Part shown: positions 55,514-62,523 of the stretch, one piece after another | How the letters are laid out: each line of letters begins with the position of its first letter | Numbering within the stretch: position 1 is the first letter of the stretch | The notes under the pieces: model-generated | Told to the model about the DNA's origin: nothing | The model's database searches: none | Seen by the model: the letters and a program-made list of their open reading frames with translations, nothing else | Position numbers and translations under genes: made by a program | From: Geothrix sp. 21YS21S-2 | GTDB lineage: Bacteria; Acidobacteriota; Holophagae; Holophagales; Holophagaceae | Reading direction: 5' to 3' | NCBI RefSeq assembly: GCF_030846775.1 | Contig: NZ_CP132910.1 | Span: forward strand, 344,001 to 408,000 | Length of the DNA: 64,000 nucleotides

Positions 55514-56962
55514 ATGAATCTCTGGAAGACAGTCCCCTTCGCCACGGCGGTCCTGATCATGCAGGCCCAGACCCCCGTGATCCTCTCCACCCCGGCCCAG
55601 CGGCCCGGGGCCGAAACGCCCTCCACCGCCCAGCCCCTCTACCGCATCTCCATCGTCCAGGGCTCGGCCAAGGCCATCAACTACAGCAAACTCAAGGGCT
55701 CCACAGAAGTGGAACTCAAGGGCACCGCCCTGGCCCCCATGGCCGAGGGCGAGGCCAAGGTCAAGCACGAGGACGGCGGCCTCCAGGTCACCCTCAAGGT
55801 CAAGAACCTGCCCACGGCCTCCGGGTTCGGCGGCGAGTACCTCACCTACGTGCTCTGGGGCATCTCCCCCGAAGGCCGGCCCACCAACCTGGGCGAACTG
55901 GTCGTCAAGAAGGGCAAAGCCAAGGTCAAGGCCACGGAACCCATGCAGTCCTTCGGGCTGATCGTGACCGCCGAGCCCTACTTCGCCGTGACCCGGCCCA
56001 GCGACGCCGTGATCATGGAGAACGTCATGGGCAAGGAGACCAAGGGCCAGGTCGAGGTCATCGACGCCAAGTACGAGCTGCTCAAGCGCGGCCAGTACGC
56101 GTTGAACCTGCAGAACGCCGAACCCGTCCAGATGGACGGCAAGACGCCCTTCGAGGTCTACCAGGCCCGCAACGCCGTGAAGATTGCCAAGGGCGCCGGT
56201 GCCAACGCCTTCGCCCCGGAGGCCTACCTCAAGGCCGAGTCCTACCTCAAGCTGGCCGAGACGGACGAGGGCGGCAGGAAGGGCAGGGTCCTTAACGCCC
56301 GGGAAGCCGTGCAGCGCGCCGAGGACGCCCGGGCCATCGCGGCCACGCGCCAGGACGAGGAGCGGATCGCCATGGACAAGAGCCTGGCCCAGGGCCGGCT
56401 GGATGAGGCCAACCGCGCCACCCAGGTGGCCAACGCCAACGCCGCCACCGCCGCCCTGGATGCGGCCAGCGCCGCGGCCCAGGCCAAGGACGCCTCCAAC
56501 CGCCAGGCCGAGGCCATGGCGAGCGAGAACGAGGGCCTCCGGACCCGGCTGATGGATCAGCTGAGCGCTGTCCTCAAGACCCGCTCCACTGCCCGCGGGC
56601 TCATCGTCAACATGTCGGGGATGCTCTTCCACACCGGCAAGTCGACCCTGGTTCCCGAAGCCCGGGAGAAGCTGGCCAAGGTCGCGGGCATCCTCTCGAC
56701 CCACAAGGGCCTGCGGATCGAAGTGGACGGCTTCACGGACAGCACGGGCGGCGAGGCCTTCAACCAGAAGCTCTCCGAAGCCCGCGCCCAGACCACCCGC
56801 GAGTACCTCGTGAGCCAGGGCGTGGCGCCCGATGCCATCACCTCCAAGGGGTACGGCGAGGCGGACCCCATCGCCCCCAACACCACGGATACCGGCCGCA
56901 AGGAGAACCGGCGCGTGGAGCTGGTGGTCACCGGGGCTGGCATGGCGGAAGCCAAGTCCTAA
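55514..56962 (+). CDS. OmpA-family protein with coiled-coil stalk
   Basis: A 482-residue exported protein. A signal-like N-terminus (MNLWKTVPFATAVLIMQAQ) leads to a beta-rich domain (~45-180). A long alanine-rich helical or coiled-coil stalk follows (~215-350, AREAVQRAEDARAIAATRQDEERIA), then a C-terminal OmpA domain (~360-475, FTDSTGGEAFNQKLSEARAQTTREYL, GRKENRRVELVV). It probably tethers the outer membrane to peptidoglycan. A strong hairpin terminator follows. Confidence 0.85.
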   Translation: MNLWKTVPFATAVLIMQAQTPVILSTPAQRPGAETPSTAQPLYRISIVQGSAKAINYSKLKGSTEVELKGTALAPMAEGEAKVKHEDGGLQVTLKVKNLPTASGFGGEYLTYVLWGISPEGRPTNLGELVVKKGKAKVKATEPMQSFGLIVTAEPYFAVTRPSDAVIMENVMGKETKGQVEVIDAKYELLKRGQYALNLQNAEPVQMDGKTPFEVYQARNAVKIAKGAGANAFAPEAYLKAESYLKLAETDEGGRKGRVLNAREAVQRAEDARAIAATRQDEERIAMDKSLAQGRLDEANRATQVANANAATAALDAASAAAQAKDASNRQAEAMASENEGLRTRLMDQLSAVLKTRSTARGLIVNMSGMLFHTGKSTLVPEAREKLAKVAGILSTHKGLRIEVDGFTDSTGGEAFNQKLSEARAQTTREYLVSQGVAPDAITSKGYGEADPIAPNTTDTGRKENRRVELVVTGAGMAEAKS

Positions 56963-56982
56963 CCTTCCACTACACCGATGCG

Positions 56983-57012
56983 GGGCGCCGGGTCCTTCGG
57001 GACGCGGCGCCC
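56983..57012 (+). terminator. Hairpin with UUCG loop after OmpA gene
   Basis: Outer arms GGGCGCCG (56983-56990) and CGGCGCCC (57005-57012) plus inner GTCC/GGAC close on a TTCG tetraloop. Only a loose T-rich stretch (TTCATCTTTC) follows. It separates the OmpA operon from ldh. Confidence 0.6.
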
Positions 57013-57036
57013 TTCATCTTTCGCGAGGAGTCGACC

Positions 57037-57963
57037 ATGAAAGTGGGTGTGGTGGGAACCGGATCGGTGGGCAGCTGCGCGGCCTACGCGATGATCATGA
57101 GCGGAGTCGCGAGCGAGCTGGTGCTCATCGACCCGGACGAGGCCCTGGCGCGGGCCCAGGCGGAGGACCTGGCCGACGCGACCCCCTTCGCCAGCCCCGT
57201 GCGAATCGCGGCGGCGGGGTATGCCCAGCTCGAGGGGGCGCGGGCCGTCGCCCTCTGCTGCGGGGTCCGCCAGCGCCCCGGCGAGTCCCGCACGGAGCTC
57301 CTCACCCGCAACGCGGTCATCTTCGGGCTGGTCGTGCCCCAGATCATGGAGCGGGCCCCCGGCGCCCTCCTGCTGGTGGTCTCCAACCCCGTGGACGCGC
57401 TCACCGACCTGGTCTGGAAGGCCTCCGGGAAGGCCGCGGGCAGGGTCCTTGGGACGGGGACCGTGCTGGACACCGCCCGGTTCCGCTGCAGCCTCGGCCG
57501 GCATCTCGGGGTCGCGCCCGGGTCGGTCCACGGATACGTCCTGGGCGAGCACGGGGATTCGGAAGTGCTGGCCTGGTCCTCGGTGGCGGTCGGGGGGATT
57601 CCCCTGGAGGCGTTCGCCGACCAGGTGGGCCGCCCCCTGACGCCCGAGGCCAGGACCCGCATCGACGGCGAGGTCCGCCACGCCGCGGCCCGCATCATCG
57701 ACGGCAAGGGTTGCACGAGCTACGGCATCGGTGGCGCCATCACCCAGATCCTGCGGGCCGTGAGGGACGACGAGCGCACCCTGCTCACCGTGTCCGCCCC
57801 CCAGGGCGGAAGCTGCTATTCGCTGCCAAGGATCGTGGGCGCGGCCGGGATCGAACGGACGCTGATCCCTTCTCTTTCCATGGATGAACGGAAGGCCCTG
57901 GACGCCAGCGCGGTGCTCATTGCCGAAGCCATCGGGAGCATGGGGCAGCCCAGGGATCCCTGA
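57037..57963 (+). CDS. ldh: L-lactate dehydrogenase
   Basis: A 308-residue NAD-dependent LDH, interconverting pyruvate and L-lactate. The Rossmann motif is VVGTGSVGSCAAYAM. The specificity loop CGVRQRPGESR has Gln79, the residue that selects lactate over malate. Catalytic D145/R148 (LDTARFR) and H172 (GEHGDSE) are intact. The start has GAGGAG upstream. It follows the hairpin terminator and probably has its own promoter. Rex-type control would be expected for ldh, but I see no Rex site here. Confidence 0.93.
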   Translation: MKVGVVGTGSVGSCAAYAMIMSGVASELVLIDPDEALARAQAEDLADATPFASPVRIAAAGYAQLEGARAVALCCGVRQRPGESRTELLTRNAVIFGLVVPQIMERAPGALLLVVSNPVDALTDLVWKASGKAAGRVLGTGTVLDTARFRCSLGRHLGVAPGSVHGYVLGEHGDSEVLAWSSVAVGGIPLEAFADQVGRPLTPEARTRIDGEVRHAAARIIDGKGCTSYGIGGAITQILRAVRDDERTLLTVSAPQGGSCYSLPRIVGAAGIERTLIPSLSMDERKALDASAVLIAEAIGSMGQPRDP

Positions 57964-58179
57964 ATTCCGATCGTCGGGTGCCGAAGTTCGCCGAATGCGG
58001 ATTGAATGAATTCCGGGGAGGAGGCCGGTAGGTATTGGGGGTTCATCAGGGCCTGGAGGCGGCCCCGCCCATCCCGGTGCTCCCGTTTGGTGCCATACTT
58101 TGGGATTCCTTCTGCCCCAGCCTTCGCTCCGCCTGGTCCGGCCAGGCGCTGTCCATTGGACCCGCATCCGAGGACTGCC

Positions 58180-60192
58180 ATGATTCCTGACGCCACCACC
58201 GACCTGTCCTTCCGCCCCCCGGCGTTCCTGGGCGCCGCGATCGTGGCGCTCATGCTGTCGTGCGGCGGCGGTGGCGGTTCCTCCGCGCCAAACCCCGTCT
58301 TTCCGAGTGTTCCCGCCCCCTCGAACGTGACGGTGGCCTATTCCCCCTCGAACTACCAGGTGACGGTGTCCTGGACGCCCCCGGCCGCCACGGTGGACGG
58401 CTACGACCTGGAGGGGTGCCTCCAGGGCCAGGCCTTCACGAAGCTCAACACCACCCTCATTCCCGCCGCCTACACGTCGGCCCTCCTCACGACCTCGACC
58501 GTTCCCCGGGAACTCGACACCTTCACCTTCCGGATGCGGTCCTTTGCGGGCACGACGTACGGCGGCTACTCGAACACGGCCTCCTTCACGACACCCCTGA
58601 ATCCCCTGTCGTACGTCTTCGCGACGGCCTCGCCCGACAAGCTGGAGATCGCGGTCACCCTGGGCCAGTCCTCCTACATGGCCACCGGCATCATCCTGGA
58701 ACGCGCCACGGTGGACGCCAATGGCGAAGCCATCGGCGCCTGGACCCGCCTCGCCGAGCTTCCCGCCGCCAGCGGCACCTGGACCGACACCCAGGTGCAG
58801 GAGTCCGTGAACTACCGCTACCGTGGGACCAACACCTGCGGCGTTGTGTCCAGTGAGCCCCAGCTGAGCTGGATCCAGTCCGTGGGGCCCTTCGCTCCCA
58901 CGGGGCTTGCCTGCGTCCCGGAACTGGGCGCCCTCAACCTCACCTGGACGAACCACAGCACCACCGCCACCGCCATCCAGATCACGCGCAGCCCCGTCGC
59001 GGCGGCAGGCACCGACGTGCTGGCCACCCTGGCCCCGACGGCCACCGCGTACCGCGACGGGAACCTGCGCCCGGGGCACTATACGTACAGCATCCGGGTC
59101 TCCCAAGGCTCCCGGATCACCCTGGGCGGCTCCGTGGGCGGCTACCCCCTGGACCCGCCGGGCGCGCCGGTGCTCCAGAGCACGCCCCTGACGACCGTGC
59201 CCGACCTCGCCAATGCGGCCGTCCTGACGCCCTCGGGAACCTGGATCGCCGGCCAGTCCGGGTACGGTTTCTTCTCCGTCTTCCCGCCGCCCGGGGCAGC
59301 CTGGAATCCCTGGACGATCACCTCTGCGGCGCTCGTGGGCAACGGCTTCCTGGCCGCGGACGTCCAGGGGATTCCCCACATGGTCCATGGCTCCTCGAAG
59401 ACCGCAGCGGCCCTCCCGGCCGCCCTCGTCCACGCCTGGTTCGACGGCCAGGGATGGTCCTCGGAAAAGATCACCGCGTACGACGGTTCCGGGTTCGGCT
59501 ACTTCCCCCTCATCTGCATCGATCCCGCAGGCACTCCGAAGGTCGTGGCCTCGGGGGGGACCGGTTCCATGAACTGGGCGAGCCTCCGCTACTTTACCCG
59601 GGAGGGTGGGACCTGGACCTCCGAGTCCATCGGCGCCAGCCTGGCGGGGGTCAGCGGCTGGGACGCCCCCATGTTCGGCCTCGACCCCGCCGGCCGGCCC
59701 CACGTCATGCTCCCCCAATACGACAGCCTCCTGGAAATGGTCCGGTCGAATGATGGAACATGGACCTCCCTGGCCGTCACGGATGCGAACTTCACTTCCA
59801 ACCTCAGCTCAGGCAAATGCCTCTGGCTGGATCCGGACAACGCCTGGTTCATCTTTGAAAGCGTGACGTACGGCGCGCCGGGCTACCTCCAGCTCCGGGC
59901 CAAAGCCAAGGTGGCCGGCGTCTGGCAGCCCTCCGTCCTGGTCGACGCCTTCGACAGTTTCGAAACGTTCGACGCGGCCATCACTCCGGACGGATCCCGC
60001 CTCGCCATCGCGGCCACCTCCGAGCGCGGTCCCCTGGTGTACGTGAGGACCCCCCAGGGCTGGACCGGGGGATCCCTGCCTTCCACCGCAGCCTACCGTT
60101 CCCTCCTGCGCACGGGCTTCGATTCCGGCGGCCGCCTGCACATCCTCCTCCAGAGCTCGCCGGCCGTGGACTGGCATGAGCAGACGCCCTGA
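58180..60192 (+). CDS. Large lipoprotein with fibronectin-III-like domain
   Basis: A 670-residue lipoprotein starting at ATG 58180, with signal ending LMLSC and a glycine-rich linker (CGGGGGSS). One or two fibronectin type III-like units follow (~45-130, PSNVTVAYSPSNYQVTVSWTPP; ~230-320). The remaining ~350 residues are repetitive with YW/FF-type blocks, possibly a beta-propeller (repeated DPAG and GTW motifs). Function unknown; surface-exposed or periplasmic. It ends convergently with the lmo0937 pair. Confidence 0.7.
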   Translation: MIPDATTDLSFRPPAFLGAAIVALMLSCGGGGGSSAPNPVFPSVPAPSNVTVAYSPSNYQVTVSWTPPAATVDGYDLEGCLQGQAFTKLNTTLIPAAYTSALLTTSTVPRELDTFTFRMRSFAGTTYGGYSNTASFTTPLNPLSYVFATASPDKLEIAVTLGQSSYMATGIILERATVDANGEAIGAWTRLAELPAASGTWTDTQVQESVNYRYRGTNTCGVVSSEPQLSWIQSVGPFAPTGLACVPELGALNLTWTNHSTTATAIQITRSPVAAAGTDVLATLAPTATAYRDGNLRPGHYTYSIRVSQGSRITLGGSVGGYPLDPPGAPVLQSTPLTTVPDLANAAVLTPSGTWIAGQSGYGFFSVFPPPGAAWNPWTITSAALVGNGFLAADVQGIPHMVHGSSKTAAALPAALVHAWFDGQGWSSEKITAYDGSGFGYFPLICIDPAGTPKVVASGGTGSMNWASLRYFTREGGTWTSESIGASLAGVSGWDAPMFGLDPAGRPHVMLPQYDSLLEMVRSNDGTWTSLAVTDANFTSNLSSGKCLWLDPDNAWFIFESVTYGAPGYLQLRAKAKVAGVWQPSVLVDAFDSFETFDAAITPDGSRLAIAATSERGPLVYVRTPQGWTGGSLPSTAAYRSLLRTGFDSGGRLHILLQSSPAVDWHEQTP

Positions 60193-60224
60193 GGGGCTGC
60201 CCCATCCCATGGAAGGCCCCCGCT

Positions 60225-60243
60225 CCCGGCCGGCACTGCCGGG
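60225..60243. terminator. Short hairpin between convergent genes
   Basis: Arms CCCGGC (60225-60230) and GCCGGG (60238-60243) with a 7-nt loop lie between the lipoprotein stop and the convergent small gene's stop. A T-rich stretch follows on the plus side (TATTTCTTCTCC). Confidence 0.4.
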
Positions 60244-60250
60244 CCAGGCT

Positions 60251-60370
60251 CTATTTCTTCTCCCGGGTGAGGTAGATGAAACCCAGGCCGCCCAGGGTCA
60301 TGAGCAGGAACATCGCCTGCAGGAGGACCGATCGGGTCACCACGAAACCTGCCAACAGGAGGAGCGGCAT
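60251..60370 (-). CDS. Small membrane peptide, 39 residues
   Basis: A 39-residue, almost wholly hydrophobic peptide (MPLLLLAGFVVTRSVLLQAM...) ending in TREKK. Its ATG directly follows the TAG of the lmo0937-like gene (TAGATG), so it is translated with it. Too short to assign to a family. Confidence 0.5.
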   Translation of the reverse strand: MPLLLLAGFVVTRSVLLQAMFLLMTLGGLGFIYLTREKK

Positions 60371-60520
60371 CTAGCCGACGCGACGTCCGGAGATGACGCG
60401 GATGAGGATGACGATGACCGCCACCACGAGGAGCAGGTGGATGAATCCGCCCAGGGCGATGGAACTGACCAGGCCCAGGGCCCAGAGCACGATGAGAACG
60501 ACTGCGAGGGTCCAGAGCAT
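60371..60520 (-). CDS. lmo0937-family small membrane protein
   Basis: A 49-residue peptide (MLWTLAVVLIVLWALGLVSSIALGG..., two hydrophobic segments) of the lmo0937/DUF5670 type, common in stress clusters. ATG 60520 has AAGGAAA upstream. The longer frame to 60607 passes the sigma-54-like promoter. Function unknown. Confidence 0.75.
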   Translation of the reverse strand: MLWTLAVVLIVLWALGLVSSIALGGFIHLLLVVAVIVILIRVISGRRVG

Positions 60521-60573
60521 GGGGTTTCCTTTTCCTTGGGAGGGGTGGAACGGCCTCCTCGCGTCGTGGAGAG

Positions 60574-60589
60574 GGCAATTGCCGGTCCA
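60574..60589 (-). promoter_or_regulatory. Sigma-54-like promoter for lmo0937 pair
   Basis: On the minus strand TGGACCGGCAATTGCC has -24 GG and a full TTGC at -12 with correct spacing. The predicted start is near 60563, 43 bp before the ATG. An inverted TTCCG...CGGGA pair lies at about -70, but no TTGATCG box. Confidence 0.45.
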
Positions 60590-60667
60590 GTTAGGTAAGA
60601 GGCTCATCTGTAACGGCTTGAGCGGTTCCGGAGAAACGGGAGCGGGCGCGTGTCCAAGCGGGTCTTC

Positions 60668-61081
60668 TCAGGCGCAGACGTGGCCGATGTCCGAGAACGG
60701 GAGGCCCGGGAAGAGCGGGGCGCCGTGCTTGTTGAGCCAGCGTTCGGCCAGCGCGAGGCTGGCCAGGAAGGTCCGCCCGTCGAAGGGGCTGTCGAGGAGG
60801 TCGTCGACCCCAATTCCGTCGGCCTCCTGGCCGGGCTCGGCCAGGACGAGGGTGTAGATGTAATGGTCCCGCTGCCGGGCCTTGATCTCGTGGCAGAACT
60901 CCAGCCCATCCCAGTCCGCTTCCCGGCCGTGGATGATCACCATCGGGAAGGCGCCCAAATCCAGGATGGTCAGCGCGTGGGCGGGGGAGTCGGCCCGGGT
61001 GACGAGGTGGCCCGCCAGGGCGAGCAGGGACTGTACCGCGGATCCTTTCAGAGCCTGGTTTTCGGCCAACAGGATATGCAT
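60668..61081 (-). CDS. Pseudo-receiver domain protein
   Basis: A 137-residue single receiver-fold protein (MHILLAENQALKGSAVQSLLALAGHLV). The usual phospho-acceptor block (LLDWMMPGMDG) reads IIHGREADWDG, with His in place of Asp, so it cannot be phosphorylated in the normal way. The equivalents of the acidic pair also read AEN. Such pseudo-receivers work by protein contact. I chose ATG 61081, since homology starts there; the longer frame covers the promoter. Confidence 0.75.
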   Translation of the reverse strand: MHILLAENQALKGSAVQSLLALAGHLVTRADSPAHALTILDLGAFPMVIIHGREADWDGLEFCHEIKARQRDHYIYTLVLAEPGQEADGIGVDDLLDSPFDGRTFLASLALAERWLNKHGAPLFPGLPFSDIGHVCA

Positions 61082-61158
61082 GGGTTCACCCGCTGAAGGT
61101 TGGGCCCAGGTGTGGGGACGGACTCGGCCGCATCCCGCGCTGGAGGATAGGCCGTCAA

Positions 61159-61174
61159 TGCATGCGATGTGCCA
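61159..61174 (-). promoter_or_regulatory. Sigma-54 promoter for pseudo-receiver gene
   Basis: On the minus strand TGGCACATCGCATGCA matches nine of eleven fixed consensus bases with GG-N10-GC spacing. The predicted start is near 61148, 67 bp before the ATG. The 346-bp gap 61082-61427 holds this and the UAS; I see no clear promoter for the rightward hydrolase. Confidence 0.55.
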
Positions 61175-61206
61175 TACCGTAAGTGGTCTGGATGAGGTGC
61201 GGCTGA

Positions 61207-61234
61207 CGGAAAGGGTTCCCGGTAGTCTCATCAA
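61207..61234 (-). promoter_or_regulatory. Putative enhancer (UAS), minus-strand copy
   Basis: Read on the minus strand: TTGATG (61234-61229), then CCGGGAA (61222-61216) and a partial inverted partner TTTCCG (61212-61207). This is the same order as at 37243 and 38990. The arms centre about 66 bp upstream of the predicted start. Confidence 0.45.
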
Positions 61235-61427
61235 TTTGAAGACACGACCATCAAATCGATGAACCCGTGCCCCACACCGGCCTTTCGGCGCAGGGACGGA
61301 AGGTTCCGCCCCGCTGGAGGAGAGCCCGCCTCCCGTCCCGCCCCGGGGCCGGGCCGGAACGGGAATTGCTGCCTCCTGGGCCTGCCGCCCCGATCCCCGG
61401 GGCGGGCGGCATCGAGGAGTGGGTACC

Positions 61428-62309
61428 ATGGGCATGCTCAAGGTCAAGGACGGTACGGAGATCTACTACAAGGACTGGGGCTCCGGCAGCCCCGTCGTTT
61501 TCAGCCACGGCTGGCCCCTCAGCGGGGACGCCTGGGAACGGCAGATGGTCCACCTGGCGTCCCACGGGTGCCGCTGCATCGCCCACGACAGGCGAGGCCA
61601 CGGCCGTTCGAGCCAGCCCGCCACGGGCAACGACATGGACACCTATGCGGACGACCTGTCCCAGCTCCTCTCGGCGCTCGACCTGGATCAGGTCACGCTG
61701 GTGGGCCATTCCGCGGGCGGAGGCGAGGTGGCCCGGTACGTGGGCCGCCACGGCACCCACCGGCTCGCCGGGGTGGTCCTGGTGGGCGCGGTGCCGCCCC
61801 TGATGCTCCGGACCGAGGCCCATCCCGGCGGCCTGCCCATGGAGGTCTTCGACGGGATTCGCGCTGGCGTCCTCGCCGACCGCTCCCAGTTCTACCGGAA
61901 CCTCACGGAGACGTTCTTCGGCGCAAACAGGCCGGGCGCCCAGGTGAGCCAGGGCGTGCGGGACGCCTTCTGGGCGCAGGGCATGCGGGGAGGGCTCCTC
62001 AACCAGCTCGAATGCATTCGGGCCTTTTCCGAAACGGACTTCACGGACGACCTCCGGAAGATCGATGTGCCGGCCCTGATCATCCACGGGGACGATGACC
62101 AGATCGTGCCCCTGGAGGCCGCGTCCCAGGCGGCCGCACGGCTGGTTCGGAACGCGGTGCTGGTGATCTACCGGGGCGGCTCCCACGGCCTGGCCGACAC
62201 GATGGCGGACCGGCTCGATGAGGATCTCCTCGCCTTCGTGCGTAAGCACGCCTCTTCCTCGAACCGGTTCAGCTACGTGTCGGGCATGGAGGGGATCTCC
62301 CAGCGCTGA
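61428..62309 (+). CDS. Alpha/beta hydrolase, non-heme chloroperoxidase-like
   Basis: A 293-residue hydrolase close to the bacterial non-heme haloperoxidase/arylesterase group. The triad is visible: nucleophile S95 (GHSAGGGE), D224 (GDDDQIVP) and H253 (GGSHGL). Family blocks [10 protein letters not shown] and [22 protein letters not shown] agree. ATG 61428 has GAGGAG 8 nt upstream. These enzymes hydrolyse esters and can perhydrolyse acids; the natural substrate is unknown. Not secreted. Confidence 0.87.
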   Translation: MGMLKVKDGTEIYYKDWGSGSPVVFSHGWPLSGDAWERQMVHLASHGCRCIAHDRRGHGRSSQPATGNDMDTYADDLSQLLSALDLDQVTLVGHSAGGGEVARYVGRHGTHRLAGVVLVGAVPPLMLRTEAHPGGLPMEVFDGIRAGVLADRSQFYRNLTETFFGANRPGAQVSQGVRDAFWAQGMRGGLLNQLECIRAFSETDFTDDLRKIDVPALIIHGDDDQIVPLEAASQAAARLVRNAVLVIYRGGSHGLADTMADRLDEDLLAFVRKHASSSNRFSYVSGMEGISQR

Positions 62310-62390
62310 ACCCGGTGGCAGGCGGGGGGTGGGACGAATCGATCAGGATGAATGACGGGTACTCCAATCTGACGTGAAACCCAGGTCAAC

Positions 62391-62467
62391 CCGGGGAGGA
62401 TCCGGTGCCCGGCCCCACAGGATCCGTGCGCGGGTGGTCTTTTTGCGGCATTGGAACGGTTGTTGCC
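62391..62467 (+). promoter_or_regulatory. Sigma-54 promoter and partial UAS for Kelch gene
   Basis: The promoter is TGGAACGGTTGTTGCC (62452-62467), GG-N10-GC exact, predicted start near 62478, 46 bp before the ATG. CCGGG (62391-62395) and CCCGG (62408-62412) form an inverted pair centred about 76 bp upstream of it. No TTGATCG box precedes it. Confidence 0.5.
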
Positions 62468-62523
62468 CTATTTTTGTCCGCAGCACTGTCCTCCTTGTCC
62501 CTCTCCCCCCACGAGGCCCCCAG

